This document shows, piece after piece, positions 18,268-26,892 of a stretch of 64,000 nucleotides of DNA (position 1 is its first letter; each line of letters opens with the position of its first letter). Below the pieces are notes generated by a model that was given only the letters and a program-made list of their open reading frames with translations, did not search any database and was not told the DNA's origin. Source of the DNA: Halogeometricum sp. S1BR25-6 (lineage in GTDB: Archaea; Halobacteriota; Halobacteria; Halobacteriales; Haloferacaceae); the NCBI RefSeq assembly GCF_031624495.1, contig NZ_JAMQOP010000003.1:62001-126000 (forward strand). The letters run 5' to 3'. The translations under genes and the position numbers were made by a program.

Positions 18268-18703
18268 GGAGCGTCACCTCCGAGGACGTCGTGGGATCGT
18301 ACCCGACGTCGATCGGCCCGCCGCGGACCGTCCCCTCCGCCACCGTCGTCTCAGACCGGAACGGAACGTAAACGACGACGTCGGGGGTGGAACTCCGCAG
18401 CGTGAGTCGGTAGCTGTCGTCGCCGGTCGATTCGACGGTAACGGTGTAGGGAGTTCCGACGACGCGGTCGGGAAGGTCGCTTCGCAGACGGACCGTTCCG
18501 TCGGTCTGCCGCGCGACGCCGTCCACTGTGGCGACGTCGGCCGCGAGTCGGTTCCCGACCACGTCGAGTTGCGACCGGACGCCGCGCTCCTGTTGGTCGA
18601 CCACGAGGTCGCCGACGCCGACCACGAGCGTCGAGACGAGAATCGCCACGATGCCGAGGAGCAGCACGTAGTTCAGCGCGGTCGTCGAGGCGCGGTCACG
18701 CAT
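18257..18703 (-). CDS. Pilin-like protein (DUF7266-type)
   Basis: A 148-residue protein with leader MRDRASTTALNY, a hydrophobic helix (VLLLGIVAILVSTLVVGVG) and a small beta-rich outer domain (RLTLRSSTPDVVVYVPFRSE). ATG 18703 overlaps the preceding stop (ATGCGTGA, 18696-18703), so translation is coupled. A minor pilin of the operon; function unproven. Confidence 0.75.
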   Translation of the reverse strand: MRDRASTTALNYVLLLGIVAILVSTLVVGVGDLVVDQQERGVRSQLDVVGNRLAADVATVDGVARQTDGTVRLRSDLPDRVVGTPYTVTVESTGDDSYRLTLRSSTPDVVVYVPFRSETTVAEGTVRGGPIDVGYDPTTSSEVTLRDR

Positions 18704-19652
18704 CGGTCTCACCCGGGACGACCCGTAGTTCGGTCGCGTACGCCAACTGCGGCGTCTGGTACGCCACCGAAACGGTGACGGCGTAGACTGCGGGCGAGGT
18801 CGTCGGTCCGACGTCGTCGTACCGGTCCGGACTCGGACCCGTCACGGCCGACTCGTTCGCGTCGACGACCAGCCGGTACGTTCCGTCTGCCCGCGTCCCG
18901 CTCTCGTAGACGACGTCGTACGGTCCGGCGAGTCCGTCGGCGAACGGCGGAAACGAGCAGGTCCCGTCGGCCACCGTCCCCGAGGAGAGGTCGACGACCG
19001 CCGACGCGCCCGAGACGCTGCAGGTTTTCGTCCCGGTCGGGCCCTCGACGGTCACGTCGATGTCCGACCCCGTCTGCGTGAACGATGCGCGCCACGCGTC
19101 GCTTCCGTCGTCGGCGACGACGGCGAAGCACTCGGGCGTGCACGACGAGGAGAGGTTCGCCCGGGAGACGTTCATCTCGAAGGCGCGGGTCCGCTCGACC
19201 CCCGAGGCGAGCGTCCAGGTGTCGGTCGCGTTCGCGTCGGTGAAGGTGCGAGCGCCGCGCTGTTCGATGCTGGTCCCGCGTTCCCAATCGATCAGTTTGA
19301 CGGAGAGGTCGACACTTTCCGCGGCGCCACCGCGGGCGGCCGTCTCGTCCCAGTCGCCTACCGAGTCCGTGAGCGCGGCGTCGAGGTCGGCGTACGACCC
19401 GTCGCTCCGCCGGTTGAGTACTTCGACGGCGCCGCCGATGCCGCGGTGGACGCTGTGTTCGAACCGGACGACGTCGCGAGCGTCGTGGACGTCGGTCCGG
19501 TCGGTCGCCAGCGCTTCCCCGCTCGCGACGCCGTTCAGGATCATCGCCAGCGCCACGACGAGGAGGGCCAGGGAGAACGCCCCCACGAGGAGGAGTTGGC
19601 CGCGGTCGTGGTCGTGGCGTTCGGTTCGAAGCCGCGTGCTCAGACCGGCCAT
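18696..19652 (-). CDS. Pilin-like protein (DUF7261-type)
   Basis: A 318-residue protein: basic leader with DRGQ, hydrophobic helix LLLVGAFSLALLVVALAMILN, then a large outer domain with an N-terminal helical part and a beta-sandwich-like remainder. Three or more cysteines (SSSCTPECFAV, KTCSVSG, GTCSFPP) suggest disulfides outside the cell. The DRGQ-LLLVGA start is typical of haloarchaeal pilin-operon proteins. It overlaps the preceding gene by 13 bases. Probably a minor pilin. Confidence 0.75.
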   Translation of the reverse strand: MAGLSTRLRTERHDHDRGQLLLVGAFSLALLVVALAMILNGVASGEALATDRTDVHDARDVVRFEHSVHRGIGGAVEVLNRRSDGSYADLDAALTDSVGDWDETAARGGAAESVDLSVKLIDWERGTSIEQRGARTFTDANATDTWTLASGVERTRAFEMNVSRANLSSSCTPECFAVVADDGSDAWRASFTQTGSDIDVTVEGPTGTKTCSVSGASAVVDLSSGTVADGTCSFPPFADGLAGPYDVVYESGTRADGTYRLVVDANESAVTGPSPDRYDDVGPTTSPAVYAVTVSVAYQTPQLAYATELRVVPGETDA

Positions 19653-20239
19653 ACGACCACCTCCACGCGGACGACGTTGTATATCGGACCGTCACCGTCG
19701 ACGGCGTCGGGGACGTGGAACGACGACGCCTCGGTCAGCGTCGTCTCCGTCTCGGCGCCCGATGCGTCGAGCAACACGTCGTCGTCGTACAGCGTGACCG
19801 TCCGTCCCGCTCGCACCGCGTCGTCGGTCGGCGTTCCCTGTCTGATCACGGGAACGCGTCGCTGTTCGTTCGTCGTCGGGTCGACGTGGACTACATTCAC
19901 GTTATACGTGTATCCCGACCCCGCGAACGACTCGTTCAGCAACGTGCCGAACGCCGTCGGCATCTCGCCGTTGACGGAGTAACGGTAGTCGCCCGTGCCG
20001 TGGAACGAACTGTCGTCGGGGTCCCAAGAGAGCAGGGTGGCCCGAACGGCGCCGTCCGCCGCCGCGGCGTCGAGAACGCCCACGGCGACGCCGTACTGTG
20101 CTTCCGTTACCTGTTGGCTCGACGTACTCGCCGTGAGCGCGGTGACGCCGCCCACCTGCGTGACGAAGATGACGGTCCCCACGAGGAGCACCGCCGCCGT
20201 CACCGACTCCAGCGTGAACGTCTGTGCGCGGTCGGTCAT
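19640..20239 (-). CDS. Pilin-like protein (DUF7288-type)
   Basis: A 199-residue protein: leader MTDRAQTFTLESV, hydrophobic helix TAAVLLVGTVIFVTQVGG, then an outer domain (GTGDYRYSVNGEMPTAFG; YTYNVNVVHVDP). ATG 20239 follows the preceding stop by one base (TGAGATG). The FTLE segment resembles the F-T-L/I-E processing motif of classical type IV pilins, with Glu at +5 of the mature helix. Minor pilin by context. Confidence 0.75.
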   Translation of the reverse strand: MTDRAQTFTLESVTAAVLLVGTVIFVTQVGGVTALTASTSSQQVTEAQYGVAVGVLDAAAADGAVRATLLSWDPDDSSFHGTGDYRYSVNGEMPTAFGTLLNESFAGSGYTYNVNVVHVDPTTNEQRRVPVIRQGTPTDDAVRAGRTVTLYDDDVLLDASGAETETTLTEASSFHVPDAVDGDGPIYNVVRVEVVVWPV

Positions 20240-20240
20240 C

Positions 20241-20789
20241 TCACCACACCCTCACTTCGAGAACCGCGGGGTGGTCTCCGACGAGGACGGTTCGGCGTTC
20301 GGTCGCCGCCGACCGGTGGGCCTGTGGAACGTCCGGACCGACGGCGAGACGATCCGTCCCGCACGCGCCGACGTCGCCGTCGTTGTAGCACAGCGGGTCC
20401 AGTTCGGCGTCACCGGTCACGTCCCACTGCAGGGTGACGTTCACGCTGTAGGTCTCGTGGACGCCGACGATGTCGGTGAGTTCGCCGCCCGTCGAGAAGG
20501 GGCATCCGGTACCGCCGGACCCGGCGAAGAACGCGCCGGTACATTCGACGTCGAGCGTTCCAGGGGCGCCCGCACCCGACTCGACCAGCAGCGAGTCCGC
20601 GAGCGCCGTCGACGCGCGCTCTGCGACCAGCGGCGTCTCCTGTGCGTCGTACTGCGCGATCAGTTGCGGCGCGCTCGCGACGACGAACGACAGTGCGAGG
20701 AAAAAGACCACGATTCCGAGCAGGAAGTCGAGGTTCGTCTGTCCCCGGTCTCGCGTCGTCGCGACGGCCACATCGTCGGGTCGGGTCAT
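20241..20789 (-). CDS. Pilin-like protein (DUF7287-type)
   Basis: A 182-residue protein: leader with DRGQTNLDF, hydrophobic helix LLGIVVFFLALSFVVASAP, and an outer domain with four cysteines (VECTGAFFAGSGGTGC; LCYNDGDVGAC), probably paired outside the cell. ATG 20789 overlaps the PilC stop as ATGA (20786-20789). Much longer upstream frame (to 21554) is only a shadow of pilC. Minor pilin by context. Confidence 0.75.
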   Translation of the reverse strand: MTRPDDVAVATTRDRGQTNLDFLLGIVVFFLALSFVVASAPQLIAQYDAQETPLVAERASTALADSLLVESGAGAPGTLDVECTGAFFAGSGGTGCPFSTGGELTDIVGVHETYSVNVTLQWDVTGDAELDPLCYNDGDVGACGTDRLAVGPDVPQAHRSAATERRTVLVGDHPAVLEVRVW

Positions 20790-22810
20790 CCGACCACGCC
20801 CCAGACGAGGAGGGAGACGACGAGCAGTCCTACGACGTACTTCGCCCCCGAGAGCAGTCGCGCGTCGCGGACGTAGCCACTGACGAGGCCGGTGACGACC
20901 GCCTGCAGCGTCACGGCGTGGAAGAACAGCAGCGAGAGGAGCGACGCGTCCATGCTCGCCATGAACGACCGGCTCGCGCCCGAGGCCCCCTGTTGGGACG
21001 CCAACTGCGCGAGCACGTCGATGAAGCGCACCTTCAGGATGGCCATCACGCCGAGGAGCGTCAGGTAGGTCATCACGACGATGACGACCTGCATGCGCGT
21101 CCGTGACCGTCGGTCGCGTTCGATGTCGTCGCGGTTCTCCGCGGCCTGTGCGGCCGTCGTGAGCACCGACGAAATCTGCCCCGAGGCCTCCTGCGCTCTG
21201 GTGATGAGCTTGACGGTGCGCGCGAGGGCCGGGAGCCGGTACTTGTTGTTGAACACGATGAACGACTCGGAGATGTTCATCCCGTAGCTGCTCTTCGTGT
21301 AGATGATCTCCAGCTCCTCGGAGAGCCGACCCGAAGACGTGTCGACGACGGTCCGAACCGAGTCCAGTAGCGTGAGACCCGTGTCGTTCGCGCTCGCCAG
21401 TTTCCGGAGCGTCTCCGAGAGGGTGTCGAGGATGCCGTACCGCGAGCGGACGTTCCACTCGTAGAACACGACGACGGGGATGCCGACGACGAACGCCGGG
21501 AGGTACATGTAGACGAACGTCCCCCGGATGGGTTCGGCGACGAGGCCGTCCCACGTCGTCGGGGCCGACCCGGTCAGGACGGCCACGCCGACGAGCATCA
21601 CGGCGGCGGGAACCGTCAGCGCGAGCGTGTAGGTCGGGTTGTCCCGCAGGAACAGGTGGGGGCGCCTGACGATTTGCAGCGTCTGGAAGCTCCCCTCTCG
21701 GCGCGCGATGCGGTCGAAGACGCTGAATCGGCCGGTGAACTGGTCGACGAAGCCGCCGCCGAACAGCCCGTGGCTCAACTCGTCCTCGGCGAGGTACGCC
21801 CGCTCTTTCGTCCGGAGGACGCCGTCTCCGAGTTCGTCCTGCGTGATCGTCGAGAGAATGACGATGAACACGCCGCCGAACATGGGGATGAGGAGGTAGA
21901 CCGTGATGTACAGCACGATCTCCTGTCCCTCGCCGAGCATGCTGAGCACGATGAGGACGATGATGAGCAGGAGCGGGAACAGCGAGAGGGTAACGAATAC
22001 CTCCGCGAACAGTTCGAGCGTTTCGAGGATGTCCTCCTGTTCCTGCTTCGCGGTGCGGAAGTGCAGCGCCTTCTTGTCGTCGAAAAAGCGGGTGATGTCG
22101 CCGCCGCTGTCGATGACCGACAACATGTCGGTCAGGAACTGACTCAGTTCCGCGCTGGGCGTCTCGAACGCCTGCTTGCGTATCGCCGACCGGTAGTCGG
22201 TATCGAAGTACTCCGTCTCCAGCATGATCGTCCGGAACTCGCGGGACACCTCGCCGTACGTGTCGTCGGCGTCCGCGATGGCCTCGAATATCTCGAGTTG
22301 ACTCATCCCGCCGATCGAGAGCGCGTACATGAACGAGACGGCGTCGGGAAGCAGGAGGTTGATCTCGCGGCGTCGGGCGCTCGATCGGAGGTAGGGCACG
22401 AGCACGGTGGTGCCGAACCCGGTCCCGAACCCGAGAGACCCGAACACGAGGCCGGTCACGACGACCAGGGCGGGAACCCGAACGGTCTCTATCGTCGCGA
22501 GGACGGTCGGGTTCGAGACGGAGACGTCGAGCACCGGCCCGAGGAGGACGAGGTTGCTGACGAACAGCACGTAGCCGACGACCAGTCCGGCGAACCAGAG
22601 CGCGAGCCCCGACGCCGTCCCGACCGCCAGCGCGACGGAGAGATACATCTCCACGTTGTACGGCATCCGCGACTCCGCCAGCTTCCGCTCGACGCCGGCG
22701 GCGAAGTCGCTGTCCGACCCGAACAGCCGTCGGTAGAGCGGGTAGAACGTATCTCCGAACGCCTCCATCGTTCGCTCGGAGACCCCGCGTTCGACGAAGC
22801 CAGTGCTCAT
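20786..22810 (-). CDS. pilC: Type IV pilus membrane platform protein (PilC/TadC/FlaJ family)
   Basis: A 674-residue integral membrane platform with two T2SSF domains (about residues 150-300 and 470-600), each followed by membrane helices; short conserved stretches are LLPDAVSFMYALSIGGMSQLEIFEAIA and LRKLASANDTGLTLLDSVRT plus ARTVKLITRAQEASGQIS. It anchors the ATPase and drives pilin insertion. It lies nine bases behind the P1/L12-like gene and overlaps the next gene. The doubled T2SSF layout is usual for archaeal PilC. Equivalent to the PilB3/PilC3 system of Haloferax by order and size. Confidence 0.9.
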   Translation of the reverse strand: MSTGFVERGVSERTMEAFGDTFYPLYRRLFGSDSDFAAGVERKLAESRMPYNVEMYLSVALAVGTASGLALWFAGLVVGYVLFVSNLVLLGPVLDVSVSNPTVLATIETVRVPALVVVTGLVFGSLGFGTGFGTTVLVPYLRSSARRREINLLLPDAVSFMYALSIGGMSQLEIFEAIADADDTYGEVSREFRTIMLETEYFDTDYRSAIRKQAFETPSAELSQFLTDMLSVIDSGGDITRFFDDKKALHFRTAKQEQEDILETLELFAEVFVTLSLFPLLLIIVLIVLSMLGEGQEIVLYITVYLLIPMFGGVFIVILSTITQDELGDGVLRTKERAYLAEDELSHGLFGGGFVDQFTGRFSVFDRIARREGSFQTLQIVRRPHLFLRDNPTYTLALTVPAAVMLVGVAVLTGSAPTTWDGLVAEPIRGTFVYMYLPAFVVGIPVVVFYEWNVRSRYGILDTLSETLRKLASANDTGLTLLDSVRTVVDTSSGRLSEELEIIYTKSSYGMNISESFIVFNNKYRLPALARTVKLITRAQEASGQISSVLTTAAQAAENRDDIERDRRSRTRMQVVIVVMTYLTLLGVMAILKVRFIDVLAQLASQQGASGASRSFMASMDASLLSLLFFHAVTLQAVVTGLVSGYVRDARLLSGAKYVVGLLVVSLLVWGVVG

Positions 22811-22819
22811 CTGAACCCC

Positions 22820-23188
22820 TTACCTACCTTTGGTCGGGTCGTCGCTGTCGGTCTGTTCTGCGTGCGCAGTCGGGAGACCGCCGTCGGTCGCCGGCGGTTC
22901 GGCGTCCCCGTCGTCGACCGCGACCAGATCGAACGCGTCGGTCGGCTCGTCGGCGACGGGTTCGTCCGCCGTCTCCTCCTCGACGTGGTCGTCGTGGCCG
23001 CCGTCGTCGCCCGTCGGTGCCGCGGCGACGTGTTCGTCGATGTCCACGTCTTCGAGGGCCGCGATGACCGCTTTCACCCGCGAGACGGAGAACTCCGTCT
23101 GTGACGCCTCGAGGACGGCCGACAGGTTCTGTTCGTTGATCTCAGCGCCGGTTTCGTTCAGCAGCAAGGTTGCGTAGGTGTACTTCAT
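22820..23188 (-). CDS. Ribosomal stalk P1/L12-like protein inside pilus operon
   Basis: A 122-residue protein. Residues 1-57 closely follow the archaeal ribosomal P1 (L12) N-terminal dimerisation domain: MKYTYATLLLNETGAEIN, then SAVLEAS, SRVKAVIAALEDVDIDEHVAAA. A long acidic tail follows (D/E/A/P-rich), as in P1, but the tail ends DSDDPTKGR and lacks the conserved C-terminal factor-binding motif (L-G-x-L-F-G) of true P1. So it should dimerise but not recruit elongation factors. The gene sits three bases after pilB and nine before pilC on the same strand. Its job in pilus assembly is unknown; it is not the housekeeping stalk gene, which normally clusters with L10/L1. Confidence 0.8.
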   Translation of the reverse strand: MKYTYATLLLNETGAEINEQNLSAVLEASQTEFSVSRVKAVIAALEDVDIDEHVAAAPTGDDGGHDDHVEEETADEPVADEPTDAFDLVAVDDGDAEPPATDGGLPTAHAEQTDSDDPTKGR

Positions 23189-23191
23189 GAG

Positions 23192-25945
23192 TTATCGAGT
23201 CCGTGATTCGTCTCCGCGCCGTTCGTCGTCCGTCTCCGCACCGTCGCGTGCGTCCGCGTCCGTGCCGCCGTCGCTGACGGCTTGCACGGGGTCGCCCTCC
23301 GCGTCCGCGGGGCTGGCGGGCGTAGCCGTCGGTCCGTCGTCCGACCCCAGCAGCGTCGCGCCGTGGAACATGTCCGCGAGTCGCTCTCGCTGACCGGGTT
23401 CCGCGATGACGTTCTCCGAGTCCGAGATGTCCGCGAGAATCGTCGCGAGCGACCTCGGCTCTCTGTTCCGGTAGTCGGCGAACAGGTCCGTCTCGGCGCC
23501 GTCGAGGAACGCCCGCGCCCGTTCGTACGTCTTCACGTCCGGGTCGGGACGGGGGACGAGCGCCTCCTTCTCGGGGTCCACGTCGATGACGACGCTCTCC
23601 ATCTTTCGGAGTTCGCCGAGGTGGTCCTCGAGGGTCCCGTTCGACATCATGGTCAGGATGGCGTCGGGGTCGTTGAGGAAACCCTGCAGCGTCGCCGCGA
23701 CCTGCGTGTACTCGTTGAGGCCGTTCACGACGAGGTACGCGAGGACCGCCTGTCGCTTGTAGAGTTCGCGTTCGAGCGTCTCCGTGTCCCACCCGCGGTC
23801 GAATCTGATCTTCTGAAGGGTGTTGGACTTCCCCATCGTCTCGTACTCGTCGGAGTCGGCGCTCCACTGGTAGACGTCCTGAACGTTGATCTCGTCGTTC
23901 TCGGCGTCGTAGTGGTTGATCTCGGTGAGCGACTTGTTCCGACGCACCTTCCGGCCCTGTATCCGCGTCTGGGTCTGGACCGAGACGAGATCGAGCGACG
24001 TGAACAGCGACTTCGAGACGTTGATGGGTTCGGTCGTGAAGCGCTTGAGTACCTCACCGACGCTGTCGGCGTGGAAGGTGGTGTACGTCGTGTGGCCGGT
24101 GCTCATCACCTGGAACAGCGTTCGTCCCTCCTCGCCGCGGACCTCGCCCATGACGATGTAGTCGGGGCGCTGTCTGAGGGCGGCCTCCAGCAGGTCGAAC
24201 TCGTCGATGTCGCCCTTGTCGCTCGTCCCGAACGCGGGGCGGGTGACGGAGGCGATCCAGTTTCGCTGCGGGAGTTCGACCTCTCGGGTGTCCTCGATGG
24301 AGACGATTTTCGTGTTGTTCGGAATGAACAGCGACACCGCGTTCAGCGAGGTGGTCTTCCCGGAGGCGGTCCCGCCGGCGAAGATGAGTGACCGGTTGTT
24401 CTCGATGCAGAGCCACAGGAACGCCATCTGCTCGAGCGAGAACGTGTGCCAATTGATGAGGTCGACCGGCGTGAACGGTACGTCCTTGAATTGCCGGATG
24501 GTGTAGTTCGTCCCGTGCCCGGAGACGGTCTTTCCGAGCGTGAGTTGCGCGCGGGAGCCGTCGGGGAGGGTCGCGTCGACCTGCGGGCGGCGCTGGCTGA
24601 TACCCTTCCCGGAGCGCTGGGCGAGTTTGATCACGAAGTCGTCGAGTTCGCCCTCCCCGTGTTCGACGTTCGTGATGATCTGCTCGTAGTCGGTGTGGTA
24701 GACGAACACCGGCGAGTTGTAGCCGTCGCAGGAGATGTCCTCGACGTTGATGTCGTGTTTGACGCCGTCGATGCGCTCGTAGCCGAGGAAGTTCCGCTTC
24801 AGCAAGTAGAGCAGTTTGTGCACCTGGTACTCGGTCAGCGTGTCCGCGTCCTCCGCCAGCACGGCGGGTTCGGGGCGCGCCGCGATGCCGTCCAGTTCCC
24901 CCTGCGTCTCGGTCTCGAAGGTGCTGTCGTCGTCGAGGAGGCGCAGCAGTTCCTCGATGCGTCGGCGGGGATTCGAGAGCAGCGAACTGCCGTCACCGTA
25001 CAGGTCGTAGCGGTTCAGGAGTCGGTGCGTCTCGCGTTCGAGAACCCGCTCTCTGTCGGCGTCCGGCCCGCGGACGATGACGTCGTCGTCGGAGTACTTG
25101 ATGGCGGTACGAAGCTTCCCCGAGAGGAACCGCATCAGCGACTGTTCAATCTCGTTGCGGTACGGCGAAACGAGGTAGTACTTCTTCTCGTTCTCCCGCA
25201 GCGAGTGGAAGATAACGACGAAGGAGTAGGGCTTGTCCACCCAGTACCGCTCGACCTCGAAGAAGTGACCCTTCTTCTCCATCGACACCGCCTTCTCCAG
25301 GTCGTAGCGGTTGACCAGCGTCGTGTGTCCCTCGAGCGTCGAGAAGAACACGTCCTCGTCGAGTTCGGGGTGGACGTTGACCGTCCGTCTGTCGATGAGC
25401 GTGCGAACGTCGCGGGCGGCGTCCGCGCCGTGGTCGAGTCTGTCGCCGAACGCGTCCGGGTCGAATCCGAGGTGCGCTTCGGGACGGAACGGCACCACCT
25501 CGCCCTCCTCGCGGGGGAGGCTGCCGTCCTCGTAGTAGTACTCCCACTTGAAGTGCTCCCACGTGTACTCGCCTTTGGTGACGGGCGTGTTCTCGATCAA
25601 CCGGACGAACCACCCGCGGAACGCCTTCGCTCGGGTCGCCGCCAGTTCGATACGGCCGGGGAGTTCCTCGGGGTCGAACCCGAGCCACTCGGCCGGGTCG
25701 AACGCCACGGCGCTCCAGTCGGGCGCGGACGGCGACGTCCGATCACCGGACCGAAGCCCGAACCACCCGCCGCTCGACTTCGACTTCGATTTTGACTTCG
25801 AGTCCGTCTTCACGTCGCGGTAGGCCGCGGCGACGTCTTCGCCGTACCCGTGTTCCCGCATGAACTGGGCCCAGGTGTACGCGCCGACGGTGACGGGTAC
25901 TTCCTCGTCTTCGCGGACGTCCGTCCACCGAGAGTCCGTAGTCAT
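23192..25945 (-). CDS. pilB: Type IV pilus assembly ATPase (PilB/TadA/VirB11 family)
   Basis: A 917-residue secretion ATPase. Core motifs: Walker A GGTASGKTT (about residues 522-530), Asp box IVSIEDTREVELP, Walker B YIVMGEVRGEE (about 592-602), His box GHTTYTTFHADS (about 615). The N-terminus carries two copies of a unit beginning PVT-x-G-x-YTW (residues about 16 and 125) and ending LGFDP, separated by a Lys/Ser linker (DSKSKSKSKSSGG, about residue 50). A Ser/Asp/Glu-rich tail ends the protein. It powers pilin polymerisation at the cytoplasmic face together with PilC. ATG 25945 overlaps a short upstream frame as ATGA. Confidence 0.92.
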   Translation of the reverse strand: MTTDSRWTDVREDEEVPVTVGAYTWAQFMREHGYGEDVAAAYRDVKTDSKSKSKSKSSGGWFGLRSGDRTSPSAPDWSAVAFDPAEWLGFDPEELPGRIELAATRAKAFRGWFVRLIENTPVTKGEYTWEHFKWEYYYEDGSLPREEGEVVPFRPEAHLGFDPDAFGDRLDHGADAARDVRTLIDRRTVNVHPELDEDVFFSTLEGHTTLVNRYDLEKAVSMEKKGHFFEVERYWVDKPYSFVVIFHSLRENEKKYYLVSPYRNEIEQSLMRFLSGKLRTAIKYSDDDVIVRGPDADRERVLERETHRLLNRYDLYGDGSSLLSNPRRRIEELLRLLDDDSTFETETQGELDGIAARPEPAVLAEDADTLTEYQVHKLLYLLKRNFLGYERIDGVKHDINVEDISCDGYNSPVFVYHTDYEQIITNVEHGEGELDDFVIKLAQRSGKGISQRRPQVDATLPDGSRAQLTLGKTVSGHGTNYTIRQFKDVPFTPVDLINWHTFSLEQMAFLWLCIENNRSLIFAGGTASGKTTSLNAVSLFIPNNTKIVSIEDTREVELPQRNWIASVTRPAFGTSDKGDIDEFDLLEAALRQRPDYIVMGEVRGEEGRTLFQVMSTGHTTYTTFHADSVGEVLKRFTTEPINVSKSLFTSLDLVSVQTQTRIQGRKVRRNKSLTEINHYDAENDEINVQDVYQWSADSDEYETMGKSNTLQKIRFDRGWDTETLERELYKRQAVLAYLVVNGLNEYTQVAATLQGFLNDPDAILTMMSNGTLEDHLGELRKMESVVIDVDPEKEALVPRPDPDVKTYERARAFLDGAETDLFADYRNREPRSLATILADISDSENVIAEPGQRERLADMFHGATLLGSDDGPTATPASPADAEGDPVQAVSDGGTDADARDGAETDDERRGDESRTR

Positions 25946-26061
25946 GTCGGCACCACCCCGGTACCGGGTCGATACGCCCCTCCCTCTCGTTCGCTTCGCG
26001 CGATACGACTCAGAAACGCTGAATCCCCCGCACGGAGCTGCTTTCGAATGTTCGTGTCCAT
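25942..26061 (-). CDS. Candidate 39-residue leader gene coupled to pilB
   Basis: A short frame from ATG 26061 encodes MDTNIRKQLRAGDSAFL and 22 more residues and ends with a TGA that overlaps the pilB ATG (ATGA, 25942-25945). The residue mix is protein-like and the 4-base overlap is the coupling seen in the rest of this operon. A TATA-like TTACTATTACAAT lies about 60-75 bases upstream. No family recognised; it could be a real small protein or simply a leader peptide, and chance cannot be excluded. Confidence 0.35.
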   Translation of the reverse strand: MDTNIRKQLRAGDSAFLSRIARSEREGGAYRPGTGVVPT

Positions 26062-26203
26062 AGCTCTCTTCGGACGCCGGTCCGACCGCAGTCGTCTCAG
26101 CGTCCCTACTACGGAGGCGACATGTAGGTAGATTGTAATAGTAAGAATAACTGAACGAAACGGGTTGTTAAACGGTCACAAGGACGGCGAGAGAGGAATC
26201 GAA

Positions 26204-26827
26204 TCAGACGATGTTTCGACTGACGTCGACGTCGACGTCGGTCGTCAGCGTGAGCTTGATGACGTCTTCGAGCGCCTGCCCGCCCCGGAACTTCGGAACC
26301 GTGAGGAAGTTCTCGACGACGTCGCCGCGCCGCTCCGTCGAGAGCTCGAACACCAAGTCAGCGACGTACTCAGTCGTGTCGCGCTGTGACGGGACCCGCC
26401 GGCCGTTCAGGCAGTGGAGGAATCCGACCGCGTTCGCCGCGTCGAGACCGTCGCGCAGGTCGTTCAAGAACGACCAGTACCGTGCGGACGGAAGCGCCTC
26501 GAACACCTCCATCGGGTCGACGACGAGCGTCGACGCGTCGGGCAGCGCCTCGAGCAATCGGAGGACCATCTCCGGTTCGGTCGGGTCGACGGACGTGACG
26601 ACGATGTCGTCGCGGGCCCGCCGCAACCCGACCATCGCGGCGTCGACGTCGTCGGCGGCGCGCACCGGACTGACGTACAGCGTCGGCCGAGCCGTTGCGA
26701 TCTCGTACAGCAGAAGTTCGGACTGGCTGGCGGGAGGTGCCAGCACGGCGGTGAGACTCCCGCGGGGGACGCCACCGCGCAGTTTTCTGTCGAGCAGTTC
26801 GATGCCCGTCTCGAATCGATCGGTCAT
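26204..26827 (-). CDS. RecA/KaiC-superfamily protein with degenerate P-loop
   Basis: A 207-residue protein with the KaiC/RAD55 start (TGIELLDRKLRGGVPRGSLTAVLA) but where the Walker A glycine-lysine loop should follow, the sequence is PPASQSELL, so no ATP-binding lysine is visible. Walker-B-like STLVVDPMEVF and a later VGFLHCLNG support the fold. It is therefore probably a non-hydrolysing regulator. It lies 140 bases before the short ORF/pilB unit on the same strand. FlaH, the KaiC-like partner of archaellar ATPases, is a possible analogue (inference). Confidence 0.75.
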   Translation of the reverse strand: MTDRFETGIELLDRKLRGGVPRGSLTAVLAPPASQSELLLYEIATARPTLYVSPVRAADDVDAAMVGLRRARDDIVVTSVDPTEPEMVLRLLEALPDASTLVVDPMEVFEALPSARYWSFLNDLRDGLDAANAVGFLHCLNGRRVPSQRDTTEYVADLVFELSTERRGDVVENFLTVPKFRGGQALEDVIKLTLTTDVDVDVSRNIV

Positions 26828-26892
26828 GCGCCGACCTCCGCCGGGGTGCGTGAGTCGTCCCGGTCCCGTCGCATCGTCGTGTTGTCTCGCAT
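26824..26892 (-). CDS. Candidate 22-residue leader gene coupled to the KaiC-like gene
   Basis: Short frame from ATG 26892 (MRDNTTMRRDRDDSRTP and five more residues) ending TGA that overlaps the next ATG as ATGA (26824-26827). Same arrangement as the 39-residue frame before pilB. Too short to judge by composition; listed because two neighbouring genes share the design. Confidence 0.2.
   Translation of the reverse strand: MRDNTTMRRDRDDSRTPAEVGA

Noticed and set aside
25780-25812. Short direct repeats that looked like a mini CRISPR or VNTR
   Set aside because: They are in-frame Lys/Ser codons inside pilB with no spacers; kept only as a linker feature.
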